The notes: generated by a model from the sequence alone, not told the origin. Shown: positions 45,044 through 55,343, numbered from the stretch's first letter. The stretch is 64,000 nucleotides of DNA from Pseudomonas brassicacearum (GCF_003732265.1 NZ_MOBK01000010.1:124001-188000); one strand, 5' to 3'. Numbers and translations are program-made.

Positions 45044-46144
45044 ATGCAGACACTCAAGGTCGATCTAGGCGAGCGCAGCTACCCGATTCACATTGGCGAA
45101 GGTTTGTTGGATCAGCCTGAGCTGCTGGCCCCGCATATTCGCGGACGGCAAGTAGCGATCATCTCCAACGAGACCGTTGCACCGCTCTACCTCGAACGTC
45201 TGACCCGCAGCCTGGCGCAGTTCTCGGTGATTTCCGTGGTGCTGCCCGACGGCGAAGCCTTCAAGACCTGGGAAACCCTGCAACTGATCTTCGACGGCCT
45301 GCTGACCGCACGGCACGACCGCCGCACCACCGTGATCGCCCTCGGTGGCGGCGTGATTGGTGACATGGCCGGGTTTGCCGCCGCCTGCTACCAGCGCGGC
45401 GTTGATTTCATTCAAGTGCCGACCACGTTGCTGTCGCAGGTCGACTCTTCGGTGGGCGGCAAGACCGGTATCAACCATCCGCTGGGCAAGAACATGGTCG
45501 GCGCGTTCTATCAGCCGAACGTGGTGCTGATCGATACCGCGACCCTCAATACCCTGCCGGCCCGCGAACTGTCCGCCGGCCTGGCTGAAGTCATCAAGTA
45601 CGGGCTGATCTGTGACGAGCCGTTCCTGACCTGGCTCGAAGAAAACGTTGATCGCCTGCGTGCCCTGGACCAGGTCGCCCTGACCTACGCGATCGAGCGT
45701 TCCTGCGCCGCCAAGGCTGCGGTGGTCGGTGCTGACGAAAAAGAGACCGGTGTTCGCGCCACGTTGAACCTCGGTCATACGTTCGGCCATGCCATCGAAA
45801 CCCACATGGGCTATGGTGTCTGGCTTCATGGTGAGGCCGTTGCTGCTGGCACCGTGATGGCTTTGGAGATGTCCGCGCGCCTGGGCTGGATCAGCGAGCA
45901 AGAGCGTGATCGCGGTATTCGCCTGTTCCAGCGCGCCGGCCTGCCGGTCATCCCGCCTGAAGAGATGACCGAAGCCGATTTCCTTGAACACATGGCAATT
46001 GACAAGAAAGTGATCGACGGTCGTTTGCGCCTGGTGCTGCTGCGCCACATGGGCGAAGCGGTGGTGACCGACGATTATCCAAAAGAGATTTTACAGGCCA
46101 CGCTGGGAGCGGATTACCGCGCCCTGGCTCAGCTGAAAGGTTAA
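45044..46144 (+). CDS. aroB: 3-dehydroquinate synthase
   Basis: AroB cyclises DAHP to 3-dehydroquinate. The start is ATG 45044 (MQTLKVDLGERSYPIHIGEG), giving 366 residues; a longer upstream frame has no matching homology. NAD-binding VIALGGGVIGDMAGFAA, then QVPTTLLSQVDSSVGGKTGIN and the metal-binding His segment LNLGHTFGHAIE are present. It precedes a DamX-like gene as in E. coli. Confidence 0.97.
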   Translation: MQTLKVDLGERSYPIHIGEGLLDQPELLAPHIRGRQVAIISNETVAPLYLERLTRSLAQFSVISVVLPDGEAFKTWETLQLIFDGLLTARHDRRTTVIALGGGVIGDMAGFAAACYQRGVDFIQVPTTLLSQVDSSVGGKTGINHPLGKNMVGAFYQPNVVLIDTATLNTLPARELSAGLAEVIKYGLICDEPFLTWLEENVDRLRALDQVALTYAIERSCAAKAAVVGADEKETGVRATLNLGHTFGHAIETHMGYGVWLHGEAVAAGTVMALEMSARLGWISEQERDRGIRLFQRAGLPVIPPEEMTEADFLEHMAIDKKVIDGRLRLVLLRHMGEAVVTDDYPKEILQATLGADYRALAQLKG

Positions 46145-46154
46145 TAAGATCCCG

Positions 46155-47747
46155 ATGACTAGTTTGCATGCCGACGAGGCTTTCCTCGGCCATTACCAGT
46201 TAAGTCATGACCCTTTTGCTCCACGGGTACCTGGCTTCAAATTTTTCCCGGCCCAGCGCAAACCGGTGCTGGGGCAACTGCATCACCTGGCGCGCTATAG
46301 CCAGTTGCTGCTGGTGGTCACGGGCCCGCAAGGCAGTGGCAAGACCCTGTTGCGCCAGGCCCTGGTAGCCAGCACCAACAAGCAGTCGGTGCAGAGCGTG
46401 GTGGTATCCGCTCGCGGCGCGGGCGATTCGGCCGGCATCTTGCGCCAGGTCGCTCAATCGCTGAACGTCGAACAGGCGGAGATCGGCGCGATTCTGGCGC
46501 AAGTGGTGCAACTCGCGTTGACCGGTCAGGAAGTCTATTTGCTGGTGGATGACGCCGAGCAGCTCGACGAGTCCGCGCTGGAAGCCCTGATGGCGCTGGC
46601 GGCTGGCGCACCGGAAGGTCGCCCGCACGTGTTCCTGTTTGGCGAGTCGTCACTGATCGCTCAGCTTGAGGCGCTGAGCCTTGAGGAAGAGCGCTTCCAC
46701 GTGATCGAACTGCAGCCTTACACCGAAGAAGAAACCCGCGAATATCTGGATCAGCGCCTCGAAGGCGCCGGTCGGGGTATCGAACTTTTCACCGCGGATC
46801 AGATCTCTGATATTCACGAAAGCTCCGACGGATGGCCTGGCAACATCAATCAGGTCGCCCGCGATGCAATGATCGAAGCCATGATTGCCAGCCGCTCAGC
46901 GGTGAAGCGTCCAAGTATGGGGTTTAACATGCCGAAGAAACACGTATTGGCGATTTCCGCCGTAGTCGTGGTCGCGGTAGCCGCCGCCTGGTTGATGCCG
47001 GGTCGCAGCAAAGCACCGACCACCGGCGCACCTGCCAATGAACAGGCACAACTGCCGCTCGGCCAGGGTTCGCCACAGCCTAACGGCGGTGCACCTTCCG
47101 TCGAGTTCGCCGGTAACTCGCAGCCGATGCCATTGCCGCTGGTCGGCAACTCGCAACCGGTCATGCGCGGTCCGTTAGCTGAAGCGGCCGGTGGCATCAC
47201 CGAGGGCGACGATGGCGTGCCGGTCGAGGGTTCCAGCGCGACACCGCCAACCGTGACCACTGTCGCACCGCCAGCGGGCATTCAGCCAGGTCCTGCGCCG
47301 ACGCCGGCCGCTAAACCGGTTCCAGCACCGACTCAGGTCGCAACGGCCAAGCCAGCCCCGGCTGCGCCTGCCGTGAAGCCGGCTCCAGCGCCAGCCAAGC
47401 CAGCCGTTGTGGCCACCGCCAAGCCTGCCGAGAAGCCAGCACCTGCCGCCAAGGCCGCTGGTGGCACCTGGTACGCCGGTCAGCCGACCAGCAACTACGT
47501 GGTGCAGATCCTCGGCACCAGCTCTGAAACGACTGCGCAAAACTTCGTGAAAGAGCAGGGCGGCGAGTACCGTTATTTCAAGAAAGTCCTCAACGGCAAG
47601 CCGCTTTACGTCATCACCTACGGTAACTTCGCCAACCGCGATGCAGCCGTTACCGCCATCAAGGCCTTGCCAGCGAAGGTTCAGGCTGGTAAACCTTGGC
47701 CTCGCACTGTCGCCAGCGTCCAACAGGAACTGGCAACAACTCGCTGA
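46155..47747 (+). CDS. DamX-like SPOR-domain protein with N-terminal AAA/ExeA-type ATPase domain
   Basis: The 530-residue protein has an N-terminal ATP-binding domain (Walker A GPQGSGKTLLRQAL near residues 56-69; Walker B VYLLVDDAEQLDE near 126-138). A single membrane helix follows at about residue 260-282, then a long Pro/Ala-rich periplasmic linker and a C-terminal SPOR domain (YVVQILGTSSETTAQNFVKE, then YVITYGNFANRDAA). The SPOR domain targets septal glycans. It lies 10 bases after aroB, the normal place of damX. An inverted repeat (GGCGGCC...GGCCGCC) at 47754 may end the transcript. Confidence 0.88.
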   Translation: MTSLHADEAFLGHYQLSHDPFAPRVPGFKFFPAQRKPVLGQLHHLARYSQLLLVVTGPQGSGKTLLRQALVASTNKQSVQSVVVSARGAGDSAGILRQVAQSLNVEQAEIGAILAQVVQLALTGQEVYLLVDDAEQLDESALEALMALAAGAPEGRPHVFLFGESSLIAQLEALSLEEERFHVIELQPYTEEETREYLDQRLEGAGRGIELFTADQISDIHESSDGWPGNINQVARDAMIEAMIASRSAVKRPSMGFNMPKKHVLAISAVVVVAVAAAWLMPGRSKAPTTGAPANEQAQLPLGQGSPQPNGGAPSVEFAGNSQPMPLPLVGNSQPVMRGPLAEAAGGITEGDDGVPVEGSSATPPTVTTVAPPAGIQPGPAPTPAAKPVPAPTQVATAKPAPAAPAVKPAPAPAKPAVVATAKPAEKPAPAAKAAGGTWYAGQPTSNYVVQILGTSSETTAQNFVKEQGGEYRYFKKVLNGKPLYVITYGNFANRDAAVTAIKALPAKVQAGKPWPRTVASVQQELATTR

Positions 47748-48098
47748 AGATTCGGCGGCCTTACCCAGGCCGCCTCTCCCGGCACCTCAAAATTTCTACA
47801 AGCGCATGCCGTCTCCCAAGACCGCGTGCCTTGTGGTGTCTGCGTCACAGTAGTCTTTGAGTCGTTGCAGTCAAAATTAAAAAAAGTTTTGACTAGCACA
47901 GCAGATCGCTTTAAACCTTTCACAAATGCGACATAGATTTGCGACATTTCGTCGTCAAATTTGTGAGCGTAAGTGTCGGTGTGTACAATGACCTCCCTTT
48001 TGCTCCCGCAAAGCTGACGAACGTTCGGCGTGGATGGCAAGTGGTTGAATTGAAAAGAAATTTGCCTCGACAAGAGGCAGCCTGGTGAGAAAGTGTCT
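47748..48098 (+). other. Intergenic region between the SPOR gene and gltB (351 bases)
   Basis: The first 30 bases hold a GGCGGCC-TTACCCA-GGCCGCC hairpin near 47754-47774, which may be a terminator without a T run. The middle is A/T-rich. The gltB promoter lies at 47961-47989 and the leader follows. No small reading frame with a good ribosome site was seen here. Confidence 0.7.
47961..47989 (+). promoter_or_regulatory. Sigma-70 promoter of gltBD
   Basis: TTGTGA at 47961 and TACAAT at 47984 with 17 bases between give a good match to the vegetative consensus. It leaves a leader of about 100 bases before gltB. Confidence 0.6.
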
Positions 48099-51000
48099 AT
48101 GAAAGCAGGTCTGTACCAACCAGATGAATTCAAGGATAACTGCGGTTTCGGCCTGATAGCCCACATGCAGGGCGAGCCCAGTCATACCCTTTTGCAAACG
48201 GCCATTGAGGCCCTGACCTGCATGACCCACCGCGGTGGGATTAATGCCGACGGCAAGACCGGTGACGGTTGCGGTCTGCTGATTCAAAAGCCGGACGTGT
48301 TCCTGCGTGCCATCGCCCAGGAAACGTTCGGCGTCGCACTGCCCAAGCAATATGCCGTGGGCATGGTCTTCTTCAACCAGGACCCGGTGAAAGCCGAAGC
48401 TGCTCGCGAGAACATGAACCGCGAGATCCTGGCGGCCGGCCTGACCCTCGTCGGCTGGCGCAAAGTGCCGATCGACACCAGCGTGCTCGGCCGCCTGGCC
48501 CTTGAGCGCCTGCCGCAGATCGAACAAGTGTTCATCGGCGGTGAAGGCCTGAGCGACCAAGACATGGCCGTCAAACTGTTCACGTCCCGTCGTCGCTCGT
48601 CCGTGTCCAACGCCGCCGATGCCGACCACTACGTCTGCAGCTTTTCGCACAAGACCATCATTTATAAAGGCCTGATGATGCCGGCGGATTTGACCGCCTT
48701 CTATCCAGACCTGAGCGATGAGCGCCTGCAAACGTCGATTTGCGTGTTCCACCAGCGCTTCTCCACCAACACCCTGCCGAAATGGCCGCTGGCTCAACCG
48801 TTCCGCTTCCTGGCGCACAACGGCGAGATCAATACCATCACCGGCAACCGCAACTGGGCCGTGGCCCGTCGCACCAAGTTCACCAACGATCTGATGGACC
48901 TGGAAGAACTCGGCCCGCTGGTCAACCGCGTCGGTTCCGACTCCTCCAGCATGGACAACATGCTCGAGCTGATGGTCACCGGTGGCATCGACCTGTTCCG
49001 CGGCGTGCGGATGATCATTCCGCCTGCGTGGCAGAACGTCGAAACCATGGACCCGGACCTGCGTGCGTTCTACGAATACAACTCGATGCACATGGAGCCG
49101 TGGGACGGCCCGGCCGGCGTGGTAATGACCGACGGTCGCTACGCGGTGTGCCTGCTCGACCGTAACGGTCTGCGTCCGGCGCGTTGGGTCACGACCAAAA
49201 ACGGTTTCATCACCCTGGCCTCGGAAATCGGTGTCTGGAACTACCAGCCTGAAGACGTGATCGCCAAGGGCCGCGTTGGCCCGGGCCAGATCTTTGCCGT
49301 GGACACCGAAACCGGCCAGATCCTCGACACCGATGCGATCGACAACCGCTTGAAGTCCCGTCATCCGTACAAGCAATGGCTGCGCAAGAATGCCCTGCGC
49401 ATCCAGGCGACCATGGAAGACAACGACCACGGTTCGGCGTTCTACGACGTCGATCAGCTCAAGCAATACATGAAGATGTACCAGGTCACTTTCGAAGAAC
49501 GTGATCAGGTGCTGCGTCCGCTCGGTGAGCAAGGCTACGAAGCCGTGGGCTCGATGGGCGACGATACGCCGATGGCCGTACTGTCCCAGCGCGTGCGCAC
49601 GCCGTACGACTATTTCCGTCAGCAGTTCGCGCAGGTCACCAACCCGCCGATCGACCCGCTGCGTGAAGCCATCGTCATGTCGCTGGAGATCTGCCTCGGT
49701 GCCGAGCGCAACATCTTCCAGGAATCGCCGGAACACGCCTCGCGCGTGATCCTCAGCTCGCCGGTCATTTCCCCGGCCAAGTGGCGGTCGCTGATGAACC
49801 TCGATCGTCCGGGCTTCGAGCGCGCGATCATCGATCTGAACTACGACGAAAGCGTCGGCCTCGAAGCGGCGATCCGCAACGTTGCCGATCAGGCGGAAGA
49901 AGCCGTGCGCGCCGGTCGTACCCAAGTCGTGTTGAGTGACCGTCACATTGCCCCGGGCAAATTGCCGATCCACGCTTCGCTCGCCACCGGCGCGGTGCAC
50001 CACCGCCTGACCGAAAAAGGCCTGCGTTGCGACTCCAACATCCTCGTGGAAACCGCGACCGCTCGCGACCCGCATCACTTTGCCGTGTTGATCGGTTTTG
50101 GCGCCTCCGCCGTTTATCCGTTCCTGGCTTACGAAGTGCTGGGCGACCTGATCCGTACCGGTGAAGTGCTGGGCGACCTCTATGAGGTGTTCAAGAACTA
50201 CCGCAAAGGCATCACCAAAGGCCTGCTGAAGATTCTGTCGAAGATGGGTATTTCGACCATCACCTCCTATCGCGGAGCACAACTGTTCGAAGCGATCGGC
50301 CTGTCCGAAGAAGTGTGCGAGCTGAGCTTCCGTGGTGTGCCGAGCCGCATCAAGGGCGCGCGTTTCGTCGACATCGAAGCCGAGCAGAAAGCACTCGCCG
50401 CTGAAGCCTGGAGCCCGCGCAAGCCGATCCAGCAAGGCGGCCTGCTGAAGTTCGTCCACGGTGGCGAATATCACGCCTACAACCCGGACGTGGTCAACAC
50501 CCTGCAAGCCGCTGTGCAGCAGGGCGACTACAGCAAGTTCAAGGAATACACGGCGCTGGTGGACAACCGTCCGGTGTCGATGATCCGCGACATGTTCAAG
50601 GTCAAAACCCTCGACACGCCGCTGGACATCAGCGAGATCGAACCGCTGGAATCGGTGCTCAAGCGCTTTGACTCCGCCGGTATCTCGCTGGGCGCCCTGT
50701 CGCCGGAAGCTCACGAAGCCCTGGCCGAAGCCATGAACCGCCTCGGCGCGCGTTCCAACTCCGGCGAAGGCGGCGAAGACCCGGCGCGTTACGGCACCAT
50801 CAAAAGCTCAAAAATCAAGCAAGTCGCGACTGGCCGTTTCGGTGTGACCCCGGAATACCTGGTCAACGCTGAAGTGCTGCAGATCAAAGTCGCTCAGGGC
50901 GCCAAGCCCGGCGAAGGTGGTCAGCTGCCAGGTGGCAAGGTCAACGGTCTGATCGCCAAGCTGCGTTACGCAGTGCCGGGCGTGACCCTGATTTCGCCAC

Positions 51001-52544
51001 CCCCGCACCACGACATCTATTCGATCGAAGACTTGTCGCAGCTGATTTTCGACCTGAAACAAGTCAACCCGAAGGCGCTGGTCTCGGTGAAACTCGTAGC
51101 AGAAGCGGGCGTCGGCACCATCGCCGCCGGTGTGGCCAAGGCCTATGCGGACTTGATCACCATCTCCGGCTACGACGGCGGCACCGGTGCATCGCCGCTG
51201 ACCTCGATCAAATACGCGGGCGCGCCGTGGGAACTCGGCCTGGCCGAAACCCACCAGACCCTGCGCGGCAACGACCTGCGCGGCAAAGTGCGGGTACAAA
51301 CCGACGGCGGCCTGAAAACCGGCCTCGACGTGATCAAGGCTGCCATTCTCGGCGCTGAGAGCTTCGGCTTCGGCACCGCGCCAATGATCGCCCTGGGCTG
51401 CAAATACCTGCGTATCTGCCACCTGAACAACTGCGCCACCGGCGTCGCGACTCAGAACGAGAAGCTGCGCAAGGATCACTACATCGGGACCGTCGACATG
51501 GTGGTGAATTTCTTCACCTACGTCGCCGAAGAAACCCGTGAGTGGCTGGCCAAGCTGGGCGTGCGCTCCCTCGAAGAGTTGATCGGTCGTACCGATCTGC
51601 TGGAAGTCCTCGAAGGCCAGACCGCCAAGCAGCAACACCTGGACCTGACGCCGTTGCTGGGCAGCGATCACATCCCGGCAGACAAGCCTCAATTCTGCCA
51701 GGTGGACCGCAACCCACCGTTCGACAAAGGCCTGCTGGCCGAGAAAATGGTCGACCTGGCCACCTCGGCCATCAACGACATGAGCGGCGCCGATTTCGCC
51801 CTGGACATCTGCAACTGCGACCGTTCGATCGGCGCACGGATCTCCGGTGAAATCGCGCGCAAGCACGGTAACCAAGGCATGGCGAACGCGCCGATCACCT
51901 TCCGCTTCAAAGGGACGGCCGGTCAGAGCTTCGGTGTGTGGAACGCCGGCGGCCTGAACATGTACCTGGAAGGCGACGCCAACGACTACGTCGGCAAAGG
52001 CATGACCGGCGGCAAGCTGGTCATCGTGCCGCCGAAGGGCAGCGTCTACAAGACTCAGGACAGTGCCATCATCGGCAACACCTGCCTGTACGGCGCCACT
52101 GGGGGCAAGTTGTTCGCCGCCGGCACCGCGGGCGAGCGTTTTGCCGTGCGTAACTCCGGTGCTCACACGGTTGTGGAAGGCACGGGCGATCACTGCTGCG
52201 AGTACATGACCGGTGGTTTCGTCTGCGTCCTGGGCAAGACCGGTTACAACTTCGGCTCAGGCATGACCGGCGGTTTCGCCTACGTGCTCGACCAGGACAA
52301 CACCTTCGTTGACCGGGTCAACCACGAACTGGTGGAAATCCAGCGGATCAGCGGTGAGGCGATGGAAGCCTACCGCAGCCACTTGCAACGCGTGCTGAAC
52401 GAATACGTCGAGGAAACCGACAGCGAATGGGGTCGTAATCTCGCTGAAAACCTCGACGACTACCTGCGTCGTTTCTGGCTGGTCAAGCCCAAGGCTGCCA
52501 ACCTGAAATCGTTGCTTTCCAGCACCCGTGCCAACCCGCAGTGA
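48099..52544 (+). CDS. gltB: Glutamate synthase (NADPH) large subunit
   Basis: GltB makes glutamate from glutamine and 2-oxoglutarate with electrons from GltD. The start is ATG 48099 (MKAGLYQPDEFKDNCGFGLI), giving 1481 residues. Cys15 is the glutaminase nucleophile that is exposed after removal of a 14-residue propeptide. The FMN site and the 3Fe-4S cysteines (CKYLRICHLNNCATG) are in place, and the C-terminal beta-helix is complete. The GTG six bases upstream is less likely because of ribosome-site spacing. It is coupled with gltD. Confidence 0.97.
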   Translation: MKAGLYQPDEFKDNCGFGLIAHMQGEPSHTLLQTAIEALTCMTHRGGINADGKTGDGCGLLIQKPDVFLRAIAQETFGVALPKQYAVGMVFFNQDPVKAEAARENMNREILAAGLTLVGWRKVPIDTSVLGRLALERLPQIEQVFIGGEGLSDQDMAVKLFTSRRRSSVSNAADADHYVCSFSHKTIIYKGLMMPADLTAFYPDLSDERLQTSICVFHQRFSTNTLPKWPLAQPFRFLAHNGEINTITGNRNWAVARRTKFTNDLMDLEELGPLVNRVGSDSSSMDNMLELMVTGGIDLFRGVRMIIPPAWQNVETMDPDLRAFYEYNSMHMEPWDGPAGVVMTDGRYAVCLLDRNGLRPARWVTTKNGFITLASEIGVWNYQPEDVIAKGRVGPGQIFAVDTETGQILDTDAIDNRLKSRHPYKQWLRKNALRIQATMEDNDHGSAFYDVDQLKQYMKMYQVTFEERDQVLRPLGEQGYEAVGSMGDDTPMAVLSQRVRTPYDYFRQQFAQVTNPPIDPLREAIVMSLEICLGAERNIFQESPEHASRVILSSPVISPAKWRSLMNLDRPGFERAIIDLNYDESVGLEAAIRNVADQAEEAVRAGRTQVVLSDRHIAPGKLPIHASLATGAVHHRLTEKGLRCDSNILVETATARDPHHFAVLIGFGASAVYPFLAYEVLGDLIRTGEVLGDLYEVFKNYRKGITKGLLKILSKMGISTITSYRGAQLFEAIGLSEEVCELSFRGVPSRIKGARFVDIEAEQKALAAEAWSPRKPIQQGGLLKFVHGGEYHAYNPDVVNTLQAAVQQGDYSKFKEYTALVDNRPVSMIRDMFKVKTLDTPLDISEIEPLESVLKRFDSAGISLGALSPEAHEALAEAMNRLGARSNSGEGGEDPARYGTIKSSKIKQVATGRFGVTPEYLVNAEVLQIKVAQGAKPGEGGQLPGGKVNGLIAKLRYAVPGVTLISPPPHHDIYSIEDLSQLIFDLKQVNPKALVSVKLVAEAGVGTIAAGVAKAYADLITISGYDGGTGASPLTSIKYAGAPWELGLAETHQTLRGNDLRGKVRVQTDGGLKTGLDVIKAAILGAESFGFGTAPMIALGCKYLRICHLNNCATGVATQNEKLRKDHYIGTVDMVVNFFTYVAEETREWLAKLGVRSLEELIGRTDLLEVLEGQTAKQQHLDLTPLLGSDHIPADKPQFCQVDRNPPFDKGLLAEKMVDLATSAINDMSGADFALDICNCDRSIGARISGEIARKHGNQGMANAPITFRFKGTAGQSFGVWNAGGLNMYLEGDANDYVGKGMTGGKLVIVPPKGSVYKTQDSAIIGNTCLYGATGGKLFAAGTAGERFAVRNSGAHTVVEGTGDHCCEYMTGGFVCVLGKTGYNFGSGMTGGFAYVLDQDNTFVDRVNHELVEIQRISGEAMEAYRSHLQRVLNEYVEETDSEWGRNLAENLDDYLRRFWLVKPKAANLKSLLSSTRANPQ

Positions 52545-52577
52545 TATGCGCCTGAAGAGTTTGATGAGGTTTTAACA

Positions 52578-53996
52578 ATGGCTGAACGTCTGAATAACGA
52601 CTTCCAGTTCATCGATGTCGGGCGCAAAGATCCGAAGAAGAAACTGTTGCGTCAACGCAAGAAAGAGTTCGTGGAGATCTACGAACCCTTCAAACCCCAG
52701 CATTCGGCCGATCAGGCCCACCGCTGCCTGGGTTGCGGTAACCCGTATTGCGAATGGAAGTGCCCGGTGCACAACTTCATTCCCAACTGGCTGAAACTGG
52801 TGGCCGAGGGCAACATCCTCCAGGCCGCCGAGCTGTCGCACCAGACCAACACCCTGCCGGAAGTCTGCGGCCGGGTGTGTCCGCAGGATCGTCTGTGCGA
52901 GGGTGCCTGCACCCTCAATGATGGCTTCGGCGCGGTAACCATCGGTTCGGTCGAGAAGTACATCACCGACACCGCGTTCGCCATGGGCTGGCGCCCGGAC
53001 ATGTCCAAGGTCAAGCCGACCGGCAAGCGTGTCGCGATCATCGGTGCTGGCCCGGCTGGCCTGGGCTGTGCCGACGTGCTGGTACGTGGCGGCGTGACGC
53101 CGGTGGTGTTCGACAAGAACCCGGAAATCGGTGGCCTGCTGACCTTCGGCATCCCCGAGTTCAAGCTGGAAAAGACCGTGCTGAGCAATCGCCGCGAAGT
53201 CTTCACCGGCATGGGCATCGAGTTCCGCCTGAACACCGAAGTGGGCAAGGACGTGACCGTCGAGCAACTGCTCGAAGAATACGATGCCGTGTTCATGGGC
53301 ATGGGCACCTACACCTACATGAAGGGCGGCTTTGCCGGTGAGGACCTGCCAGGCGTGCACGACGCGCTCGACTTCCTGATCGCCAACGTCAACCGCAACC
53401 TGGGCTTTGAAAAGTCGCCGGAAGATTTCGTCGACATGAAAGGCAAGAAGGTCGTGGTACTCGGCGGTGGCGACACGGCGATGGACTGCAACCGTACGTC
53501 GATTCGCCAGGGCGCCAAGTCGGTGACCTGTGCATACCGTCGTGACGAAGCGAACATGCCGGGCTCGCGCAAAGAAGTGAAGAACGCCAAGGAAGAAGGG
53601 GTGAAATTCCTCTACAACCGCCAGCCGATCGCCATCGTCGGTGAAGACCGCGTCGAAGGCGTAAAAGTGGTCGAGACCCGTCTCGGCGCACCGGACGCCC
53701 GTGGCCGTCGCAGCCCTGAGCCGATCCCGGGCTCCGAAGAGATCATCCCGGCTGATGCCGTGGTCATCGCCTTCGGTTTCCGCCCAAGCCCGGCGCCGTG
53801 GTTCGAACAGTTCGACATCCAGACCGACAGCCAGGGCCGCGTTGTGGCTCCGGAACAAGGCAAGTTCAAACACCAGACCAGCAACCCGAAAATCTTCGCC
53901 GGTGGCGACATGGTTCGCGGTTCTGACCTGGTGGTGACGGCGATCTTCGAAGGGCGTAATGCCGCCGAAGGGATCCTGGATTACCTGGGCGTCTGA
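52578..53996 (+). CDS. gltD: Glutamate synthase (NADPH) small subunit
   Basis: GltD passes electrons from NADPH through FAD and 4Fe-4S centres to GltB. The 472-residue protein has the N-terminal cysteine clusters (CLGCGNPYCEWKCPVHN and CGRVCPQDRLCEGAC), the FAD motif AIIGAGPAGLGCA and the NADPH motif VVVLGGGDTAMDC. It starts 33 bases after gltB, with GAGG upstream. Confidence 0.97.
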   Translation: MAERLNNDFQFIDVGRKDPKKKLLRQRKKEFVEIYEPFKPQHSADQAHRCLGCGNPYCEWKCPVHNFIPNWLKLVAEGNILQAAELSHQTNTLPEVCGRVCPQDRLCEGACTLNDGFGAVTIGSVEKYITDTAFAMGWRPDMSKVKPTGKRVAIIGAGPAGLGCADVLVRGGVTPVVFDKNPEIGGLLTFGIPEFKLEKTVLSNRREVFTGMGIEFRLNTEVGKDVTVEQLLEEYDAVFMGMGTYTYMKGGFAGEDLPGVHDALDFLIANVNRNLGFEKSPEDFVDMKGKKVVVLGGGDTAMDCNRTSIRQGAKSVTCAYRRDEANMPGSRKEVKNAKEEGVKFLYNRQPIAIVGEDRVEGVKVVETRLGAPDARGRRSPEPIPGSEEIIPADAVVIAFGFRPSPAPWFEQFDIQTDSQGRVVAPEQGKFKHQTSNPKIFAGGDMVRGSDLVVTAIFEGRNAAEGILDYLGV

Positions 53997-54026
53997 TCAC
54001 TTTCCAATAGTTTGGAATGTAATACC

Positions 54027-54114
54027 TGTGGGAGCTGGCCTGCCGGCGATGCAGGCACCTCGGTCTACCAGACCAACCGAGGTGTCTGCATCGCCGGCAG
54101 GCCAGCTCCCACAG
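54027..54114. repeat. Divergent palindromic repeat (GGGAGCTGGCCTGCCGGCGA type)
   Basis: TGTGGGAGCTGGCCTGCCGG at 54028 is mirrored by CCGGCAGGCCAGCTCCCACA ending 54114. The linker GATGCAGGCACCTCGG...CCGAGGTGTCTGCATC is also complementary, so the whole 88-base unit folds as one long hairpin. It is a second subtype of the REP family with a changed core. Confidence 0.92.
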
Positions 54115-54233
54115 TGTTTTGTGGTGCTGCAAAAATGCGACAAATTGACCCGATAGACAAAAGGCTGACCTGCAACCGTGCCTTTTGCGTCGCGCTCTGA
54201 GAAAATGCCCGCACTTTTTTTCCGGATGCCGAC

Positions 54234-55301
54234 ATGACTGCCCTGAAGAACGACCGTTTCCTTCGCGCCCTGCTCAAGCAACCCGTAGACGTCACCCCTG
54301 TGTGGATGATGCGTCAGGCCGGTCGCTACCTGCCTGAATACCGCGCCAGCCGTGCCAAGGCCGGTGACTTCATGAGCCTGTGCATGAACCCGGAGTTCGC
54401 TTGCGAAGTCACGATGCAACCGCTCGACCGCTATCCGCAACTGGACGCGGCGATCCTGTTCTCCGACATCCTGACCATCCCGGATGCCATGGGCCAAGGC
54501 CTGTACTTCGAAACCGGTGAAGGTCCGCGCTTCAAGAAAGTCGTCAGCACCCTGGCCGACATCGAAGCCCTGCCGATTCCTGATCCGCACAAAGACCTCG
54601 GCTACGTCATGGATGCGGTCAGCACTATCCGCCGTGAACTGAACGGTCGTGTGCCGTTGATCGGCTTCTCCGGTAGCCCATGGACCCTGGCCACCTACAT
54701 GGTTGAAGGCGGCTCGTCGAAAGACTACCGCAAGACCAAAACCATGCTGTACGACAACCCGAAAGCCCTGCACCTGCTGCTGGACAAACTCGCGCAGACG
54801 GTCACCAGCTACCTCAACGGCCAGATCATGGCCGGTGCGCAAGCCGTGCAGATTTTCGATAGCTGGGGCGGCAGCCTCTCGGCGGCGGCGTACCAGGAAT
54901 TCTCCCTGGCCTACATGAAAAAGATCGTCAGCGGCCTGATCCGCGAACACGAAGGCCGCAAGGTTCCGGTGATCCTGTTCACCAAGGGCGGCGGTTTGTG
55001 GCTGGAAAGCATCGCCGACGCTGGCGCTGATGCATTGGGCCTGGACTGGACCTGCGACATCGGCAGCGCCCGTGATCGCGTCGGCAGCAAAGTCGCGCTG
55101 CAAGGCAACATGGACCCAACCGTGCTGTACGCCAAACCGGAAGCCATTCGCACCGAAGTCGGCCGCATCCTCGCCAGCTACGGCCAAGGCAGCGGCCACG
55201 TGTTCAACCTCGGGCATGGCATCACGCCGGAAGTTGATCCGGAACACGCGGGTGCGTTCCTGCGTGCGGTGCATGAGTTGTCGGCGCAGTATCACGAGTG
55301 A
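54234..55301 (+). CDS. hemE: Uroporphyrinogen III decarboxylase
   Basis: HemE removes four carboxyl groups from uroporphyrinogen III in heme synthesis. The 355-residue protein has the signatures PVWMMRQAGRYLPEYR and GFSGSPWTLATYMVEG, with the active-site Asp in DILTIPDAMG. FNLGHGITPE near the C terminus is conserved. A terminator follows directly. Confidence 0.97.
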   Translation: MTALKNDRFLRALLKQPVDVTPVWMMRQAGRYLPEYRASRAKAGDFMSLCMNPEFACEVTMQPLDRYPQLDAAILFSDILTIPDAMGQGLYFETGEGPRFKKVVSTLADIEALPIPDPHKDLGYVMDAVSTIRRELNGRVPLIGFSGSPWTLATYMVEGGSSKDYRKTKTMLYDNPKALHLLLDKLAQTVTSYLNGQIMAGAQAVQIFDSWGGSLSAAAYQEFSLAYMKKIVSGLIREHEGRKVPVILFTKGGGLWLESIADAGADALGLDWTCDIGSARDRVGSKVALQGNMDPTVLYAKPEAIRTEVGRILASYGQGSGHVFNLGHGITPEVDPEHAGAFLRAVHELSAQYHE

Positions 55302-55313
55302 TCCTCGCCCAAT

Positions 55314-55343
55314 AAAAACGCCCGGCTGATGCCGGGCGTTTTT
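55314..55343 (+). terminator. Intrinsic terminator of hemE
   Basis: AAAAACGCCCGGC-TGAT-GCCGGGCGTTTTT is a perfect hairpin with a T run on one side and an A run on the other, so it may work both ways (stem ACGCCCGGC / GCCGGGCGT). Confidence 0.94.

Noticed and set aside
47955..50714. A very long minus-strand open frame (919 residues) opposite gltB
   Set aside because: It is antisense to the clearly conserved gltB frame and has no recognisable family motif. GC-rich codon bias produces such shadow frames. Others opposite opgH (5080-7548), opgG, priA and the chemoreceptor were rejected for the same reason.
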